Below are positions 7,748-16,533 of a stretch of DNA of 64,000 nt, piece by piece. The position numbers and the translations under genes were made by a program. The notes under the pieces are model-generated. The model ran no database searches. It saw only the letters and a program-made list of their open reading frames with translations, and was not told the DNA's origin. This DNA is from an uncultured Chitinophagaceae bacterium. Its GTDB lineage: Bacteria; Bacteroidota; Bacteroidia; Chitinophagales; Chitinophagaceae. The stretch spans positions 186,001 through 250,000 of the forward strand of contig CAKZFX010000011.1 in assembly GCA_936908745.1 (NCBI GenBank), written 5' to 3'. Within the stretch, counting starts at the first letter, position 1; every line of letters starts with the position of its first letter.

Positions 7748-8719
7748 ATGAAGAAACTGTTAGCAACACTAACAGCTTTCCTGCTTTTCGCGGGAGGACT
7801 GTTAGCACAAAAAACTGTCACTGGTAAAGTGACCGATGAAAAGGGAAACCCCGTCCCTAATGCATCTGTGATTGTTACGGGTACAACCACAGGAACGATC
7901 ACGAAACCCGACGGAACCTTTTCACTAAGTGTTCCTCCCAACAGTAAAACGCTGACGGTTTCTGCTGTGGATATGATTCCGCAGGAAAAAGCGATTGGCG
8001 AACAAACCTCTTTTAATTTTTCACTGGTAGCCGAGGAGAATGTCATTTCTGAAGTGGTGGTCACTGCATTTGGCATTAAAAAAGACAAGAAAACACTTGG
8101 CTATGGCGTAACCCAACTGGGTTCTGCCGAACTTACACAAGCCCACACTACAAATATCACCAATGCATTGGCGGCCAAAGTGCCGGGTGTAAGGGTAAGT
8201 GGCAGCGGCGGTTCCTTTACCGGCTCGGGTATATTGATCCGAGGCTACACGACATTTACAGGTTCCAACCAACCGTTATTTGTGGTTGATGGTATTCCTA
8301 TTGATAACGGCGGTGGCGCCACTCCGCTACAAAGCGGCCCTTCTGTATCCAACAGGGGTATTGATCTTAACCAGGAAGACATTGAAACTATCAGTGTGTT
8401 GAAAGGCCCTTCCGCTGCTGTATTATATGGGTCAAGGGCATCCAACGGTGTCATTGTGATCACAACTAAAAAAGGAAGGGCTGGTCAGAAAAATTCGATA
8501 CAGTTCTCTTCAAATGTTGCCTTTGAAACAGTCAACCGTTTCCCTACTTATCAAAATCTCCCCTACTGCACAGTCTTCATGGGGACCCTTGATCACCGGG
8601 CAGACCGTAAACAATGCCTACAACCCTTTAACAGATGCAAACGACAGAACAGAAATATTAGCAGCGTATCCCGACAACGTAAGAGATATATTCCAAACAG
8701 GTATCAATTTCCAGAATAA
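7748..8719 (+). CDS. SusC/RagA TonB-linked receptor, N-terminal part (frameshifted)
   Basis: The 5' part of a SusC-type outer-membrane receptor that imports glycans or other nutrients with TonB energy. From the ATG at 7748 it shows a signal peptide (MKKLLATLTAFLLFAGGLLAQ), a carboxypeptidase-regulatory-like domain (TVTGKVTDEKGNPVPNASV), the TonB-box-like ISEVVVTAFG, and the plug domain (ALAAKVPGVRV, LIRGYTTF, LFVVDGIPID, ISVLKGPSAAVLYGSRASNG). True homology ends near residue 270 at FPTYQN. The remaining residues to 8719 are out-of-frame sequence. The barrel continues in another frame from about 8560. The upstream in-frame ATG at 7715 would spoil the signal peptide. Confidence 0.75.
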   Translation: MKKLLATLTAFLLFAGGLLAQKTVTGKVTDEKGNPVPNASVIVTGTTTGTITKPDGTFSLSVPPNSKTLTVSAVDMIPQEKAIGEQTSFNFSLVAEENVISEVVVTAFGIKKDKKTLGYGVTQLGSAELTQAHTTNITNALAAKVPGVRVSGSGGSFTGSGILIRGYTTFTGSNQPLFVVDGIPIDNGGGATPLQSGPSVSNRGIDLNQEDIETISVLKGPSAAVLYGSRASNGVIVITTKKGRAGQKNSIQFSSNVAFETVNRFPTYQNLPYCTVFMGTLDHRADRKQCLQPFNRCKRQNRNISSVSRQRKRYIPNRYQFPE

Positions 8720-10853
8720 CATTTCATTTTCCGGCGGATCAGAAAAAAACACGTTCCGCTTCTCCTATGGCAACCTGAGAAATACAGGTGTACTTGATAA
8801 TAACTTATTGCAGCGTCATAACTTTTCGCTGAATGTAAGTTCTAAAATCACCAACTACCTGACCATTTCTGCAAGTGCTAATTATTCAAATAACAGGTCA
8901 AAAAGATCGCAGCAGGGAAACCAGTTATCGAATCCTTTATTCAGGGGATGGTTTACACCGCGTAGCTACAATCTTTCCGGTCTTGCTTTTGAAAATGCGA
9001 TTGGTGAGCAGCGTTATCCATTGGGTGAAGACAATCCCTATTGGACGATCAAACACAACCGCTACAGGGATGAGATCAACCGTTTGATCGGTAACGTTTC
9101 CTTTAATTTCAAACTCACCAAATGGTTGCAGGCTGATTATAAAATAGGTACTGATGTTTACTCTATGTTTCGTCATGCATATGACCAGATCGGTGCCCGT
9201 GGCGGTGCCAATACAGCTGCTAACCGTGTGGGTGGTGTAAGAGAAAACAGGAATAATTACCGCAGCCTCAACTCTAATGGTTTCTTTACTGCCACCAAAC
9301 GCTTTAACGACTTTAGTGTGGTAGCCCTCGTGGGTACTGAGTTCCAGCAAATCTATTCCGACGCTGCACAGTTAGATGGCAAAGGCATTATTGTCCGTGA
9401 TTTTGAACAACTCAACAATACCACAACATTCTCACCTGCACCTTCCAATGGTTCCAATAAGACAAGGTTATTCGGAGTGTATGGAGATTTTACCGTTAAC
9501 TACAAAAGCATTGCCAGCCTCAATGTTACACTTCGTAATGACTGGTCATCTACATTTAAAATCGGCCAGAACTCTTATTTGTACAACGGAGTGGGTGGAT
9601 CTGTCAACATCACAGAGTTGTTCCCATCATTGAAAAGCAACATAATTGAAAACATCAAGCTAAGAGGTAATATTGCAACGGTGGGTAAAGCCGGTGGTGA
9701 TTTTATTTACGCTACTGATTCTTATTTTGGCGGTGCTGCTTCTTCTGACGGATTCGGGCCAAGCATTGCTTTTCCTTTTAATGGTATCCAGGGCTTTGCG
9801 CTCAACAATTCTGCAGGATCAGCCAACCTGGGCCCTGAGTTTACGACGAATAAAGAGATCGCATTGGAACTCGCTTTTTTCAAAGGAAGACTTAGCATTG
9901 AAGCCACCCGTTATTGGCAGAATTCAAGAGACCTGATTTTTTCTGTGCCTGTATCAGGTGCATCTGGAATAACATCGGTTACAAAAAATGCCGGCGACCT
10001 TGCTAATAAAGGCGTTGAACTGGGCATTAATGCAACTCCGGTAAAAACAAAAGATGTTACATGGAATATAAATGTAAGTTTCACTGATTTCAAAAGCATC
10101 GTAAAGAAACTGGATGTCGGTGTTTCCAATATCTTCCTCGGTGGTTTTGTTACACCCAATATCCGTTTGGTGGTAGGTGATGAGTACGGCCAGATTTATG
10201 GTAATGCCTACCAACGTGACGCCACAAAAGGAAATAAAATAATAGTAGGCGCTAATGGTTTGCCATTGATCACGAGCGGTGTGCAGAAAATCGGCAACCC
10301 TAATCCTGATTTTATTTTGGGCGTTACCAATACTTTATCGGTAAAAGGCTTTACATTTTCTTTCCTGCTTGATTACAAAAAAGGCGGGGATATGTATAGT
10401 CGCAACATTGCCGACCTGTTGAGAAATGGTGTAGCAGCGGAAACCGCAGAGTTCCCAAGATTTGAAGCAAACGGAACAACGATGACAACTCCTTACCTCT
10501 TTGATGCCGTGTATGCAAATGGCAACACCAATACAACGTTGGTTTCAGCGCAAAGTTATTTTGGCAACAGCGGAAAATTTGCTGCTGCAGAAGGCTATAT
10601 CTATAACACTACCTGGTTCCGTGTGCGTGAAGCATCTCTCTTCTATACGCTTCCTTCTGCCTTCCTGAAGAAAACACCATTTGGCAATGCGGAGTTTGGT
10701 GTCTTTGGCCGCAACCTGTTTCTGAACGCACCTGATTATCCGCACCTTGATCCTGAACAAAGTGCATTAGGGATCGGTAATGCGCAAGGACTGGAGTTTA
10801 ATGCATTACCGCAAACACGCAGCATGGGTGTTTCATTAAAACTTGCCTTTTAA
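8514..10853 (+). CDS. SusC/RagA TonB-linked receptor, C-terminal barrel part (frameshifted)
   Basis: The 3' part of the split susC. True homology starts near 8565 with SPTAQSSWGPLITGQ. The ATG at 8514 and the residues before that are accidental, so this part is probably not made alone. The sequence then runs through alternating beta strands of the 22-strand barrel (LQRHNFSLNVSSKI, FNFKLTKWLQADYKIG, NVTLRNDWSSTF, WFRVREASLFYTLP) and ends with GVSLKLAF, whose last aromatic residue is typical for barrel insertion by BamA. No internal stop occurs over about 760 codons, so the damage, if real, is recent. It is followed after 19 bases by susD. Confidence 0.75.
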   Translation: MLPLKQSTVSLLIKISPTAQSSWGPLITGQTVNNAYNPLTDANDRTEILAAYPDNVRDIFQTGINFQNNISFSGGSEKNTFRFSYGNLRNTGVLDNNLLQRHNFSLNVSSKITNYLTISASANYSNNRSKRSQQGNQLSNPLFRGWFTPRSYNLSGLAFENAIGEQRYPLGEDNPYWTIKHNRYRDEINRLIGNVSFNFKLTKWLQADYKIGTDVYSMFRHAYDQIGARGGANTAANRVGGVRENRNNYRSLNSNGFFTATKRFNDFSVVALVGTEFQQIYSDAAQLDGKGIIVRDFEQLNNTTTFSPAPSNGSNKTRLFGVYGDFTVNYKSIASLNVTLRNDWSSTFKIGQNSYLYNGVGGSVNITELFPSLKSNIIENIKLRGNIATVGKAGGDFIYATDSYFGGAASSDGFGPSIAFPFNGIQGFALNNSAGSANLGPEFTTNKEIALELAFFKGRLSIEATRYWQNSRDLIFSVPVSGASGITSVTKNAGDLANKGVELGINATPVKTKDVTWNINVSFTDFKSIVKKLDVGVSNIFLGGFVTPNIRLVVGDEYGQIYGNAYQRDATKGNKIIVGANGLPLITSGVQKIGNPNPDFILGVTNTLSVKGFTFSFLLDYKKGGDMYSRNIADLLRNGVAAETAEFPRFEANGTTMTTPYLFDAVYANGNTNTTLVSAQSYFGNSGKFAAAEGYIYNTTWFRVREASLFYTLPSAFLKKTPFGNAEFGVFGRNLFLNAPDYPHLDPEQSALGIGNAQGLEFNALPQTRSMGVSLKLAF

Positions 10854-10872
10854 CCCGTAAATCAAATTAATT

Positions 10873-12372
10873 ATGAAACTGAAATATTTTAAACTACTGA
10901 TAGTGATAGCGGGGATTGCCAGTGCCTGTTCCTGTAAAAAAATGCTTGATATTAATAAAGATCCGGATAGCCTGCCATCTTCATTCAGCGTTTACCCGCA
11001 ATTATTAAGCGGAGCACAGGTAAACCTGGGTTTTGAATCCGGGAGCGATCTTTTTCGCTACTCAACAATAATAATGCAGCAAATGTCAGGACTGGCATCT
11101 GAAGCTAACCAGACATGGCATATTTCAAGGTATAACATAACAGGCAGTGACCAAAACAACTTATGGTCAAGCATGTATGCTTCTACCTTAAGTGATCTTG
11201 AATTGATTATTAAACAGTCCACTACTGCGGGAAGTCCACACTATGCAGGTCTTGCCAAATTGCTCAAAGCGTATGAGTTTTCAAAAGCTGTTGATACATG
11301 GGGCGATATTCCTTTTTCAGACGCATTGAAATATGATGCGAATACAAAACCAAAATATGATGATGATGCCGCTATTTATCCTGCATTGATCGCATTGATA
11401 AATGAAGCCATCACTGATATGAATGCGGCAGCAAGCGTATTGTCACCGGGCAATAACTCGGTGATCTATACCAATGCTTCATGGCCGGCCGCAAGGGCCT
11501 CATGGATAAAATTTGCCAATACATTAAAGCTGCGTTTGCTCCTTCGTTATAGCAAAACAGATCCTGCTTTCTGCGTGGCACAAATAACCACGCTGGTCAA
11601 CACTGCCGGTATTACATTTATGGCTTCCAATGCAGATAATTTTCAAATGAAATTTTATGATGTTGCTAACCAGCGAAATCCCATTTCAGCATTTGAAGTA
11701 AGCAGACCGAATTATGTATTCGCTGATGCCAAAATGGTTGGAATGATGAATACTAAATCAGACCCGCGACGTCCCTTTTATTTCAGCGATTTCCCGGTAG
11801 GTTCTGGTACGTATGTGGGTGTGCCTTCTAACCCGGCTCCTGCTACACCTACCAATAATTACAGCCGTATCCACACTTACCTGCGTGGTGCTGTAACAGC
11901 TCCTGCCACTGGTACGAACTCTGCTGTTTACAGCGGCGCTGCTCCAGCCCGTATGCTGACCTATGCTGAATATTGTTTTATCCGTTCAGAAGCAGCTTTG
12001 ATGGGCGCCCCCGGCGATCCGCAAATGTGGTTTACCAATGGTATCACTGCTTCCATGCAGGATGCAGGTGTTGCAGCGGCAGACATCACAGCATATCTTG
12101 CTGTCAACGGAACACTGACCGGTAGCGATGCACAAAAATTGCAGCAAATAATAGAGGAAAAATATATTGCGAATTTTGGAGTTATACTGGAACCGTGGAA
12201 TGATTGGAGAAGAACAGGCTATCCTGCACTTGCCATTCCTTCCAATGTAATCAATACAGTCAGCGCTGTTCCAAGATCACTTTTCTATCCTCAATCCGAA
12301 ATCGACCTCAACCCTAATAATCCCGGCCAGAAACCTGCCAATTTACAAGCCAAGGTTTTCTGGGATAATTAA
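10873..12372 (+). CDS. SusD/RagB family nutrient-binding outer-membrane lipoprotein
   Basis: A 499-residue surface lipoprotein that acts as the lid and substrate-binding partner of the SusC channel. It has a lipoprotein signal with Cys around residues 19-21 (IASACSCKK). The SusD-like helices follow, with family segments LLSGAQVNLGFES, LAKLLKAYEFSKAVDTWGDIPFSDAL, YAEYCFIRSEAAL and LEPWNDWRRTGYPAL. The type resembles the SusD/RagB-like 2 group that often accompanies peptide or unknown-substrate receptors. No glycoside hydrolase, sigma or anti-sigma gene is nearby, so the substrate cannot be named. The gene follows susC in one transcript and ends at a strong terminator. Confidence 0.92.
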   Translation: MKLKYFKLLIVIAGIASACSCKKMLDINKDPDSLPSSFSVYPQLLSGAQVNLGFESGSDLFRYSTIIMQQMSGLASEANQTWHISRYNITGSDQNNLWSSMYASTLSDLELIIKQSTTAGSPHYAGLAKLLKAYEFSKAVDTWGDIPFSDALKYDANTKPKYDDDAAIYPALIALINEAITDMNAAASVLSPGNNSVIYTNASWPAARASWIKFANTLKLRLLLRYSKTDPAFCVAQITTLVNTAGITFMASNADNFQMKFYDVANQRNPISAFEVSRPNYVFADAKMVGMMNTKSDPRRPFYFSDFPVGSGTYVGVPSNPAPATPTNNYSRIHTYLRGAVTAPATGTNSAVYSGAAPARMLTYAEYCFIRSEAALMGAPGDPQMWFTNGITASMQDAGVAAADITAYLAVNGTLTGSDAQKLQQIIEEKYIANFGVILEPWNDWRRTGYPALAIPSNVINTVSAVPRSLFYPQSEIDLNPNNPGQKPANLQAKVFWDN

Positions 12373-12392
12373 ATAACGATTATTGACCAAAA

Positions 12393-12425
12393 GAAAAGGG
12401 CCGATTTTTACGTCGGCCCTTTTTA
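12393..12425. terminator. intrinsic terminator after susD, possibly bidirectional
   Basis: AGGGCCGA (12,397-12,404) pairs perfectly with TCGGCCCT (12,413-12,420) and is followed by TTTTT on the plus strand. A-rich sequence on the left gives a weaker T-tail on the minus strand, so it may also serve the convergent tlpA-like gene. Confidence 0.85.
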
Positions 12426-12445
12426 GTTGATAAGTTGTATTGATA

Positions 12446-13633
12446 TTAATGCAACACTTCCGCCAGTTTCTCTTCCAGTTGCGGACCTCTTAAATTTTCA
12501 GCAATCACTTTTCCATCAGGATCCAATAACACATTGAAAGGAATACCTTGTATATTATACATTGGCACCACCACACTTTGCCAGTATTTCAGGTCGCTGA
12601 TATGTGTCCATGTAAGACCATCATCTTTGATCGCTTTCAGCCATTTTGCTTTGTCTTCATCCAGGGATACACCGAGAATGGTAAAGTTCTTATCCTTAAA
12701 TTTTTTGTAGGCATTCACCACCGTCGGGTTTTCTGCACGGCAAGGCCCGCACCAGCTTGCCCAAAAGTCAACCAGCACATATTTGCCTTTGAAAGAACTC
12801 AGCTTTACCTCTTTACCATTGACATCCGGCAAGGCAATTTCAGGTGCCATTTTACCTGTCAATGCAGATGCGGCCTGTTGGGCAGCCTGCTGATCCAACG
12901 ATGCTTTTATCCTCACTACAGCACTATGATCAGGATATTTTGCAGCCAAGCCATTAATAATTGTTGTCACTTCTTCGTTTTGCAATGGCTGCAAACCAAA
13001 TGCAGGATTGTTGGCCGTGGATTGATAGTAGCCTAATTGATACAATGCCTGCGCAGGATTTTCCACTTTCGCTAATTCATCCAGTATAAAAGATTTCAAA
13101 CGGGTGGTGATTTCCTGGTGTTGCATAACAATCGGCAGCATTAAACTATCGGCCGCTTTTATGCTTTGCAGGCTATCGCCTTGTTTGCTCAACAGGTAGA
13201 TCTTTTGCAGGTCGTTGTTAAATGAAGTCATAAACTCCTTCATCTGTTGTGAGCCTTTGGAGCCTTTTACTTCATATTTCTCTGCAAAATTGTTACCCTC
13301 TTTACTAAACGTAGCATCCAGTGTCACTTTGCTTGCATCGTTTACCACGGAAGCCAAAGGGAAATTATTCTGGTCAAGACGCAGGTTATAGATAGCCGCT
13401 TCTTTACTGGTTGCTTTCAGCTTGTATTTACCATCTTTCCCGAGAACGGCTGAGTCCGCAATTACCGGTTGCATAGTAGTTACCGGCACTTCTTCGAGAT
13501 ACACAACTTTTGCGTTGCTGTTGGTCAGCACGCCACTCACTTCAAATTTGTCTTTTGCCTTGTCATCTTTACAAGAGGCCAGCAACAAGGCTGATAAAAC
13601 AACCCATCCTGCTCCACGCAATTTTTGTCGCAT
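12446..13633 (-). CDS. TlpA/ResA-like thiol-disulfide lipoprotein
   Basis: A 395-residue exported thiol-disulfide oxidoreductase tethered by lipid, expected to reduce or repair disulfides in the periplasm. A lipobox (LLLASC, Cys 21) is followed by a DUF4369-like beta domain (about 28-120), a helical linker, and a C-terminal thioredoxin domain of the AhpC/TSA-Redoxin type (about 260-395). The active site is WCGPC at 294-298 and the cis-proline is in GIPFNVLLD. The start is separated by one base from the gatB stop, so the two are one transcript, although no functional link is evident. Such TlpA lipoproteins are frequent in Bacteroidota. The physiological substrate is unknown. Confidence 0.9.
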   Translation of the reverse strand: MRQKLRGAGWVVLSALLLASCKDDKAKDKFEVSGVLTNSNAKVVYLEEVPVTTMQPVIADSAVLGKDGKYKLKATSKEAAIYNLRLDQNNFPLASVVNDASKVTLDATFSKEGNNFAEKYEVKGSKGSQQMKEFMTSFNNDLQKIYLLSKQGDSLQSIKAADSLMLPIVMQHQEITTRLKSFILDELAKVENPAQALYQLGYYQSTANNPAFGLQPLQNEEVTTIINGLAAKYPDHSAVVRIKASLDQQAAQQAASALTGKMAPEIALPDVNGKEVKLSSFKGKYVLVDFWASWCGPCRAENPTVVNAYKKFKDKNFTILGVSLDEDKAKWLKAIKDDGLTWTHISDLKYWQSVVVPMYNIQGIPFNVLLDPDGKVIAENLRGPQLEEKLAEVLH

Positions 13634-13634
13634 A

Positions 13635-15083
13635 TTATTTTTTTAGTTTTTCGAGTAATAGTTCGTTGGTGATCTTAGGGTCCGCTTTCCCTTTTGACTG
13701 TTTCATCACTTCCCCTACAAATAAAGAAAGTAATCCTTTTTTCCCTTTTTTATATTCAGCTACTTTGTCTTCAAATTTCGACAACACTTCATCAATCAGC
13801 GGCTCTAACGAAGAAACATCCGACTGCTGTAAAAGGTTTTGTTCCGCGGCAATAACGGCCGGTTCTTTAACAGGTTCTTTTACTAATGCTGTAAATAAAC
13901 GGGTGGATGCTACGGTAAAACTCACTTTCCCTTCTTCCACCAACTTCACGAGGGCAGCAATTTGTGACGGCTGCAATGGAAATTCTTCTATCTCCTTATT
14001 ATTTTCATTCAGCCATGATTTTACAGGGCCCAGCATCCAGTTGGCAACGGCTTTATACGATTGCGTATGTGCAATAGCTTTTTCAAAATAGTCAGACAAC
14101 AGTTTATCTTCTGTTAATACCGTTGCATCGTATAATGGTAGTTGATAGTTACTTGTATAATTGCTGATCCGTTGCTTTTGCAACACCGGCAGGCTATTTT
14201 TTATTTCCTGTATAAAACTATCGGGCAGGTCAAACGGCGCTAAGTCAGGCTCAGGAAAATAACGGTAATCATCTGCATCTTCTTTTTCACGGGTGGCAAA
14301 GGTGGTCCCGTTGCCGGCATCAAAACTTCTTGTTTGCTGAATGATCGTTTCGCCTTTTTCCAGCAGGTTGATCAACCGTTCTGCTTCATGGTCAATGGCT
14401 CTTTTTACATTGCGGATGGAGTTCAGGTTTTTCACCTCGACTTTTGTCCCCAGTTTTGTTTCGCCTTTTTTGCGCACAGAAATATTAGCATCACAACGAA
14501 GGCTGCCTTCTTCCATATTGCCGTCGCATATTTCAAGATAGCGGACGAGCTTTCTTATTTCCGTTACATAGGCAAACGCCTCTTCGCTGCTGCTGATATC
14601 GGGTTCCGTTACAATCTCAATCAATGCTGTGCCGGCCCGGTTATAATCCACGTTGGTGTATGCATCATCCGCATCATGTATGCTTTTGCCTGCATCTTCT
14701 TCCATGTGAATACGGTTCAGGCGGATATTTTTTTCACCGGCCGATGTCGTCACGGTTACAAACCCCGCTTTGCAAATAGGTGTTGTATGCTGCGATACCT
14801 GGTAGCCTTTTGGCAAATCAGGGTAGAAGTAGTTTTTACGGGCAAAGTAATTGTATTGTTCTATTTCACAGTTGCAGGCCAATCCCATTTTCACGGCAAA
14901 TTCAATTGCCTTCCTGTTCATTTTAGGTAAGGTACCGGGATGACCGAGTGTGATCGGGCTGACATGTGTATTAGGTTCAGCACCATAAGCAATGCTATCG
15001 CCGCAAAACAGTTTACTCACCGTTTGCAATTGCGCATGCACTTCCAATCCCACCACTATTTCGTATGAATCAAAGTTTGCCAT
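13635..15083 (-). CDS. gatB: Asp-tRNA(Asn)/Glu-tRNA(Gln) amidotransferase subunit B
   Basis: GatB binds misacylated Glu-tRNA(Gln) or Asp-tRNA(Asn) and, with GatA and GatC, converts it to the amide form. The 482-residue protein begins MANFDSYEIVVGLEVHAQLQT and shows the signature YFYPDLPKGYQVSQ and the kinase-like core EEDAGKSIHD. The C-terminal YqeY-like tail domain ends SKGKADPKITNELL. An in-frame upstream start at 15,116 is rejected because a -7 box lies at 15,094-15,101, between the two. The resulting leader is only a few bases. gatA and gatC are not in the window. It is cotranscribed with the TlpA-like gene. Confidence 0.96.
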   Translation of the reverse strand: MANFDSYEIVVGLEVHAQLQTVSKLFCGDSIAYGAEPNTHVSPITLGHPGTLPKMNRKAIEFAVKMGLACNCEIEQYNYFARKNYFYPDLPKGYQVSQHTTPICKAGFVTVTTSAGEKNIRLNRIHMEEDAGKSIHDADDAYTNVDYNRAGTALIEIVTEPDISSSEEAFAYVTEIRKLVRYLEICDGNMEEGSLRCDANISVRKKGETKLGTKVEVKNLNSIRNVKRAIDHEAERLINLLEKGETIIQQTRSFDAGNGTTFATREKEDADDYRYFPEPDLAPFDLPDSFIQEIKNSLPVLQKQRISNYTSNYQLPLYDATVLTEDKLLSDYFEKAIAHTQSYKAVANWMLGPVKSWLNENNKEIEEFPLQPSQIAALVKLVEEGKVSFTVASTRLFTALVKEPVKEPAVIAAEQNLLQQSDVSSLEPLIDEVLSKFEDKVAEYKKGKKGLLSLFVGEVMKQSKGKADPKITNELLLEKLKK

Positions 15084-15093
15084 TGTTGAGGCG

Positions 15094-15101
15094 CAAAAAT
15101 A
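15094..15101 (-). promoter_or_regulatory. -7 promoter box of gatB
   Basis: TATTTTTG on the minus strand matches TAnnTTTG and ends 11 bases before the ATG at 15,083. This predicts a leader of about 4-6 bases. No convincing -33 box is visible. Confidence 0.5.
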
Positions 15102-15147
15102 CGAGAGAACCAGCATTTTCCGGGTTTAAGTGGATTTACCCGTTATT

Positions 15148-15322
15148 TCACGCAAAGCCGCTAAGTTTCGCTAACCTGCTTGCAGCAGGCAAGCCTGCCT
15201 ATCGGCAGACAGGCCTGCCTGTCGGTCCGAAAGACTCCGGACTCATTCGGAGCAGACAGGGAAATACATAAGTTGATATTCTTGCGACTTTGCGTCTCCC
15301 TTTACTGTCTTTGCGTGAAATG
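15148..15322. repeat. ACGCAAAG-family element interrupted by a palindrome cluster
   Basis: The outer element begins TTTCACGCAAAGCCGCTAAG and ends TGTCTTTGCGTGAAA, as at 2948-3041. Between TTTCGCTAA and GAAATACATAAG it carries an 86-base cluster (15,175-15,260). The cluster has a diverged palindrome (15,175-15,193), a near-standard copy (15,194-15,213) and a third copy (15,214-15,260). The third copy is split by another 26-base inverted repeat at 15,226-15,251. Confidence 0.8.
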
Positions 15323-15350
15323 CTTTATTATCTGTATTTCATAAATTTTT

Positions 15351-15381
15351 AGACAAGCCTAAAAAAAAGTTAGGCCTGTCT
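15351..15381. repeat. inverted repeat next to a terminator
   Basis: AGACAAGCCTAA and TTAGGCCTGTCT form a 12-bp stem with one mismatch around an A-rich loop. It lies just beyond the terminator of the PDZ gene and may be a second, back-up transcript end. Confidence 0.5.
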
Positions 15382-15411
15382 AAAAAAGTAAACCCCGGCT
15401 TGGGGCCGGGG
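15381..15411 (-). terminator. intrinsic terminator of the double-PDZ gene
   Basis: Read on the minus strand, CCCCGGC and GCCGGGG form a perfect 7-bp stem followed by TTTACTTTTTT. It starts 25 bases after the stop codon at 15,436. Confidence 0.8.
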
Positions 15412-15435
15412 CACTACATGCTTGATGTATCTGAA

Positions 15436-16479
15436 TTAAAGATCTGCTGTTTTCAGCTTGCGGGGCATTTTCACTTCGATATTCTGTGTTTTACCGCCAC
15501 GTTGCAGTTTCACCATCACAGAAATTTTTTCTTTGCTGGCACGGATAATTTTAGCCACTTCATCAGCGCTGTTTACCGCTTTGCCATCCACTTCAGTAAT
15601 CACATCGTCTTCTTTCAAACCGGCTTTTTGTGCATTGCTGTCATCATCCACTTCCAGCACTTTCACTCCTTTGCCATCTTCTGTGTCCTGCACAGAAAGA
15701 CCCAGTTTAGGTGCGCCATTGGAGTAGCCAAAAACCTGGCCGTTGCCATACGCCCTTGCACGAGGCAATGATTCCAGTTTAGGCATGATCTCGTTCATGT
15801 TCAGGTTAAAGTCCTTCATGTCTAAGTTGTAATGACTATCGGTATTAAAGAAAACGTTTGAACCTTTCCATTTGCTCAGCTCTGCTGAAACGGTCTGGTC
15901 TTTTTTATCCCTGCTGATAGCGATATCCACTTTATCACCCGGTTTTTTTGCACTGATCGCTTTTGTAAGATCATCCGGTGTTTCAATTTTTGCATCGCCT
16001 ACTTTGCGGATCAGGTCACCCGATTTCAAACCCGCTTTTTCAGCAGCGCTTTCTTTTGTTATTTCTTTTATCAATACACCTTCTTTGGATGATTCGGTGG
16101 TAACGCCCAGCATCGCACGGTCGCTTTGATCAAATGCTAATGAACGGAAACCTTCATACGGAGTAGTGCTCCATACCTGGCCAGCTTTCATACCATCCGC
16201 CATCGCCCACATGTCTTTTACTTTGTGACGGCGAACGCTGATATCATCGTCTTTGTATTCTTCAATGGGTTTGCCATTCACGGTGATTTTATCACCATTC
16301 ACTTCTACCACCACTTTCTCTGCTTTATCGCCTTTGCGAACGATAATAATTTCTTCTGTCTCTTTTTTCCCTTTGTCACCTTTTTCGCCCTTGTCATCTT
16401 TCTGCGCCATTACCGCCACAGGAGCCAGGAACGCTGCTGCTAAAAGGAGCACTGAGAATTTTCTGTAAGCCTGTTTCAT
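15436..16479 (-). CDS. exported protein with two PDZ domains
   Basis: A 347-residue periplasmic protein with an N-terminal signal peptide (VLLLAAAFLAPVAVMAQ). A charged Lys/Glu/Asp-rich stretch follows, then two PDZ domains at about 120-200 (MLGVTTES...AAEKAGLKSGDLIRKVGD) and 255-335 (PKLGLSVQ...AQKAGLKEDDVITEVDG). The arrangement is like the tail of DegP/HtrA, but there is no serine protease domain, so it is probably a peptide-binding adaptor or chaperone. The protein stands alone with its own promoter (16,534-16,564) and terminator. A short inverted repeat at the predicted transcript start suggests control by a DNA-binding protein. Confidence 0.88.
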   Translation of the reverse strand: MKQAYRKFSVLLLAAAFLAPVAVMAQKDDKGEKGDKGKKETEEIIIVRKGDKAEKVVVEVNGDKITVNGKPIEEYKDDDISVRRHKVKDMWAMADGMKAGQVWSTTPYEGFRSLAFDQSDRAMLGVTTESSKEGVLIKEITKESAAEKAGLKSGDLIRKVGDAKIETPDDLTKAISAKKPGDKVDIAISRDKKDQTVSAELSKWKGSNVFFNTDSHYNLDMKDFNLNMNEIMPKLESLPRARAYGNGQVFGYSNGAPKLGLSVQDTEDGKGVKVLEVDDDSNAQKAGLKEDDVITEVDGKAVNSADEVAKIIRASKEKISVMVKLQRGGKTQNIEVKMPRKLKTADL

Positions 16480-16512
16480 TGTATTTAGTTTTAAAATCTG
16501 TTAGAACAAATA

Positions 16513-16532
16513 ACTACGTCAACTTTCGTAGT
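16513..16532. promoter_or_regulatory. inverted repeat at the PDZ-gene transcript start
   Basis: ACTACG and CGTAGT form a 6-bp inverted repeat with an 8-base spacer directly downstream of the -7 box, where transcription should begin. It could be an operator; no regulator can be assigned. Confidence 0.35.
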
Positions 16533-16533
16533 C

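Larger units (their letters stand above)
7748..10853 (+). pseudogene. susC-family TonB-dependent receptor gene split by a frameshift
   Basis: The two reading frames at 7748-8719 and 8514-10853 together encode one SusC/RagA outer-membrane receptor of about 1,030 residues. The frame changes between about 8557 and 8568, near a run of four C (8560-8563). The rest of both halves is well preserved. Either the gene is freshly inactivated, a short deletion removed the conserved Y-G-Q-G region with loss of frame, or the break is a sequence error. The downstream susD is intact. Confidence 0.8.
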
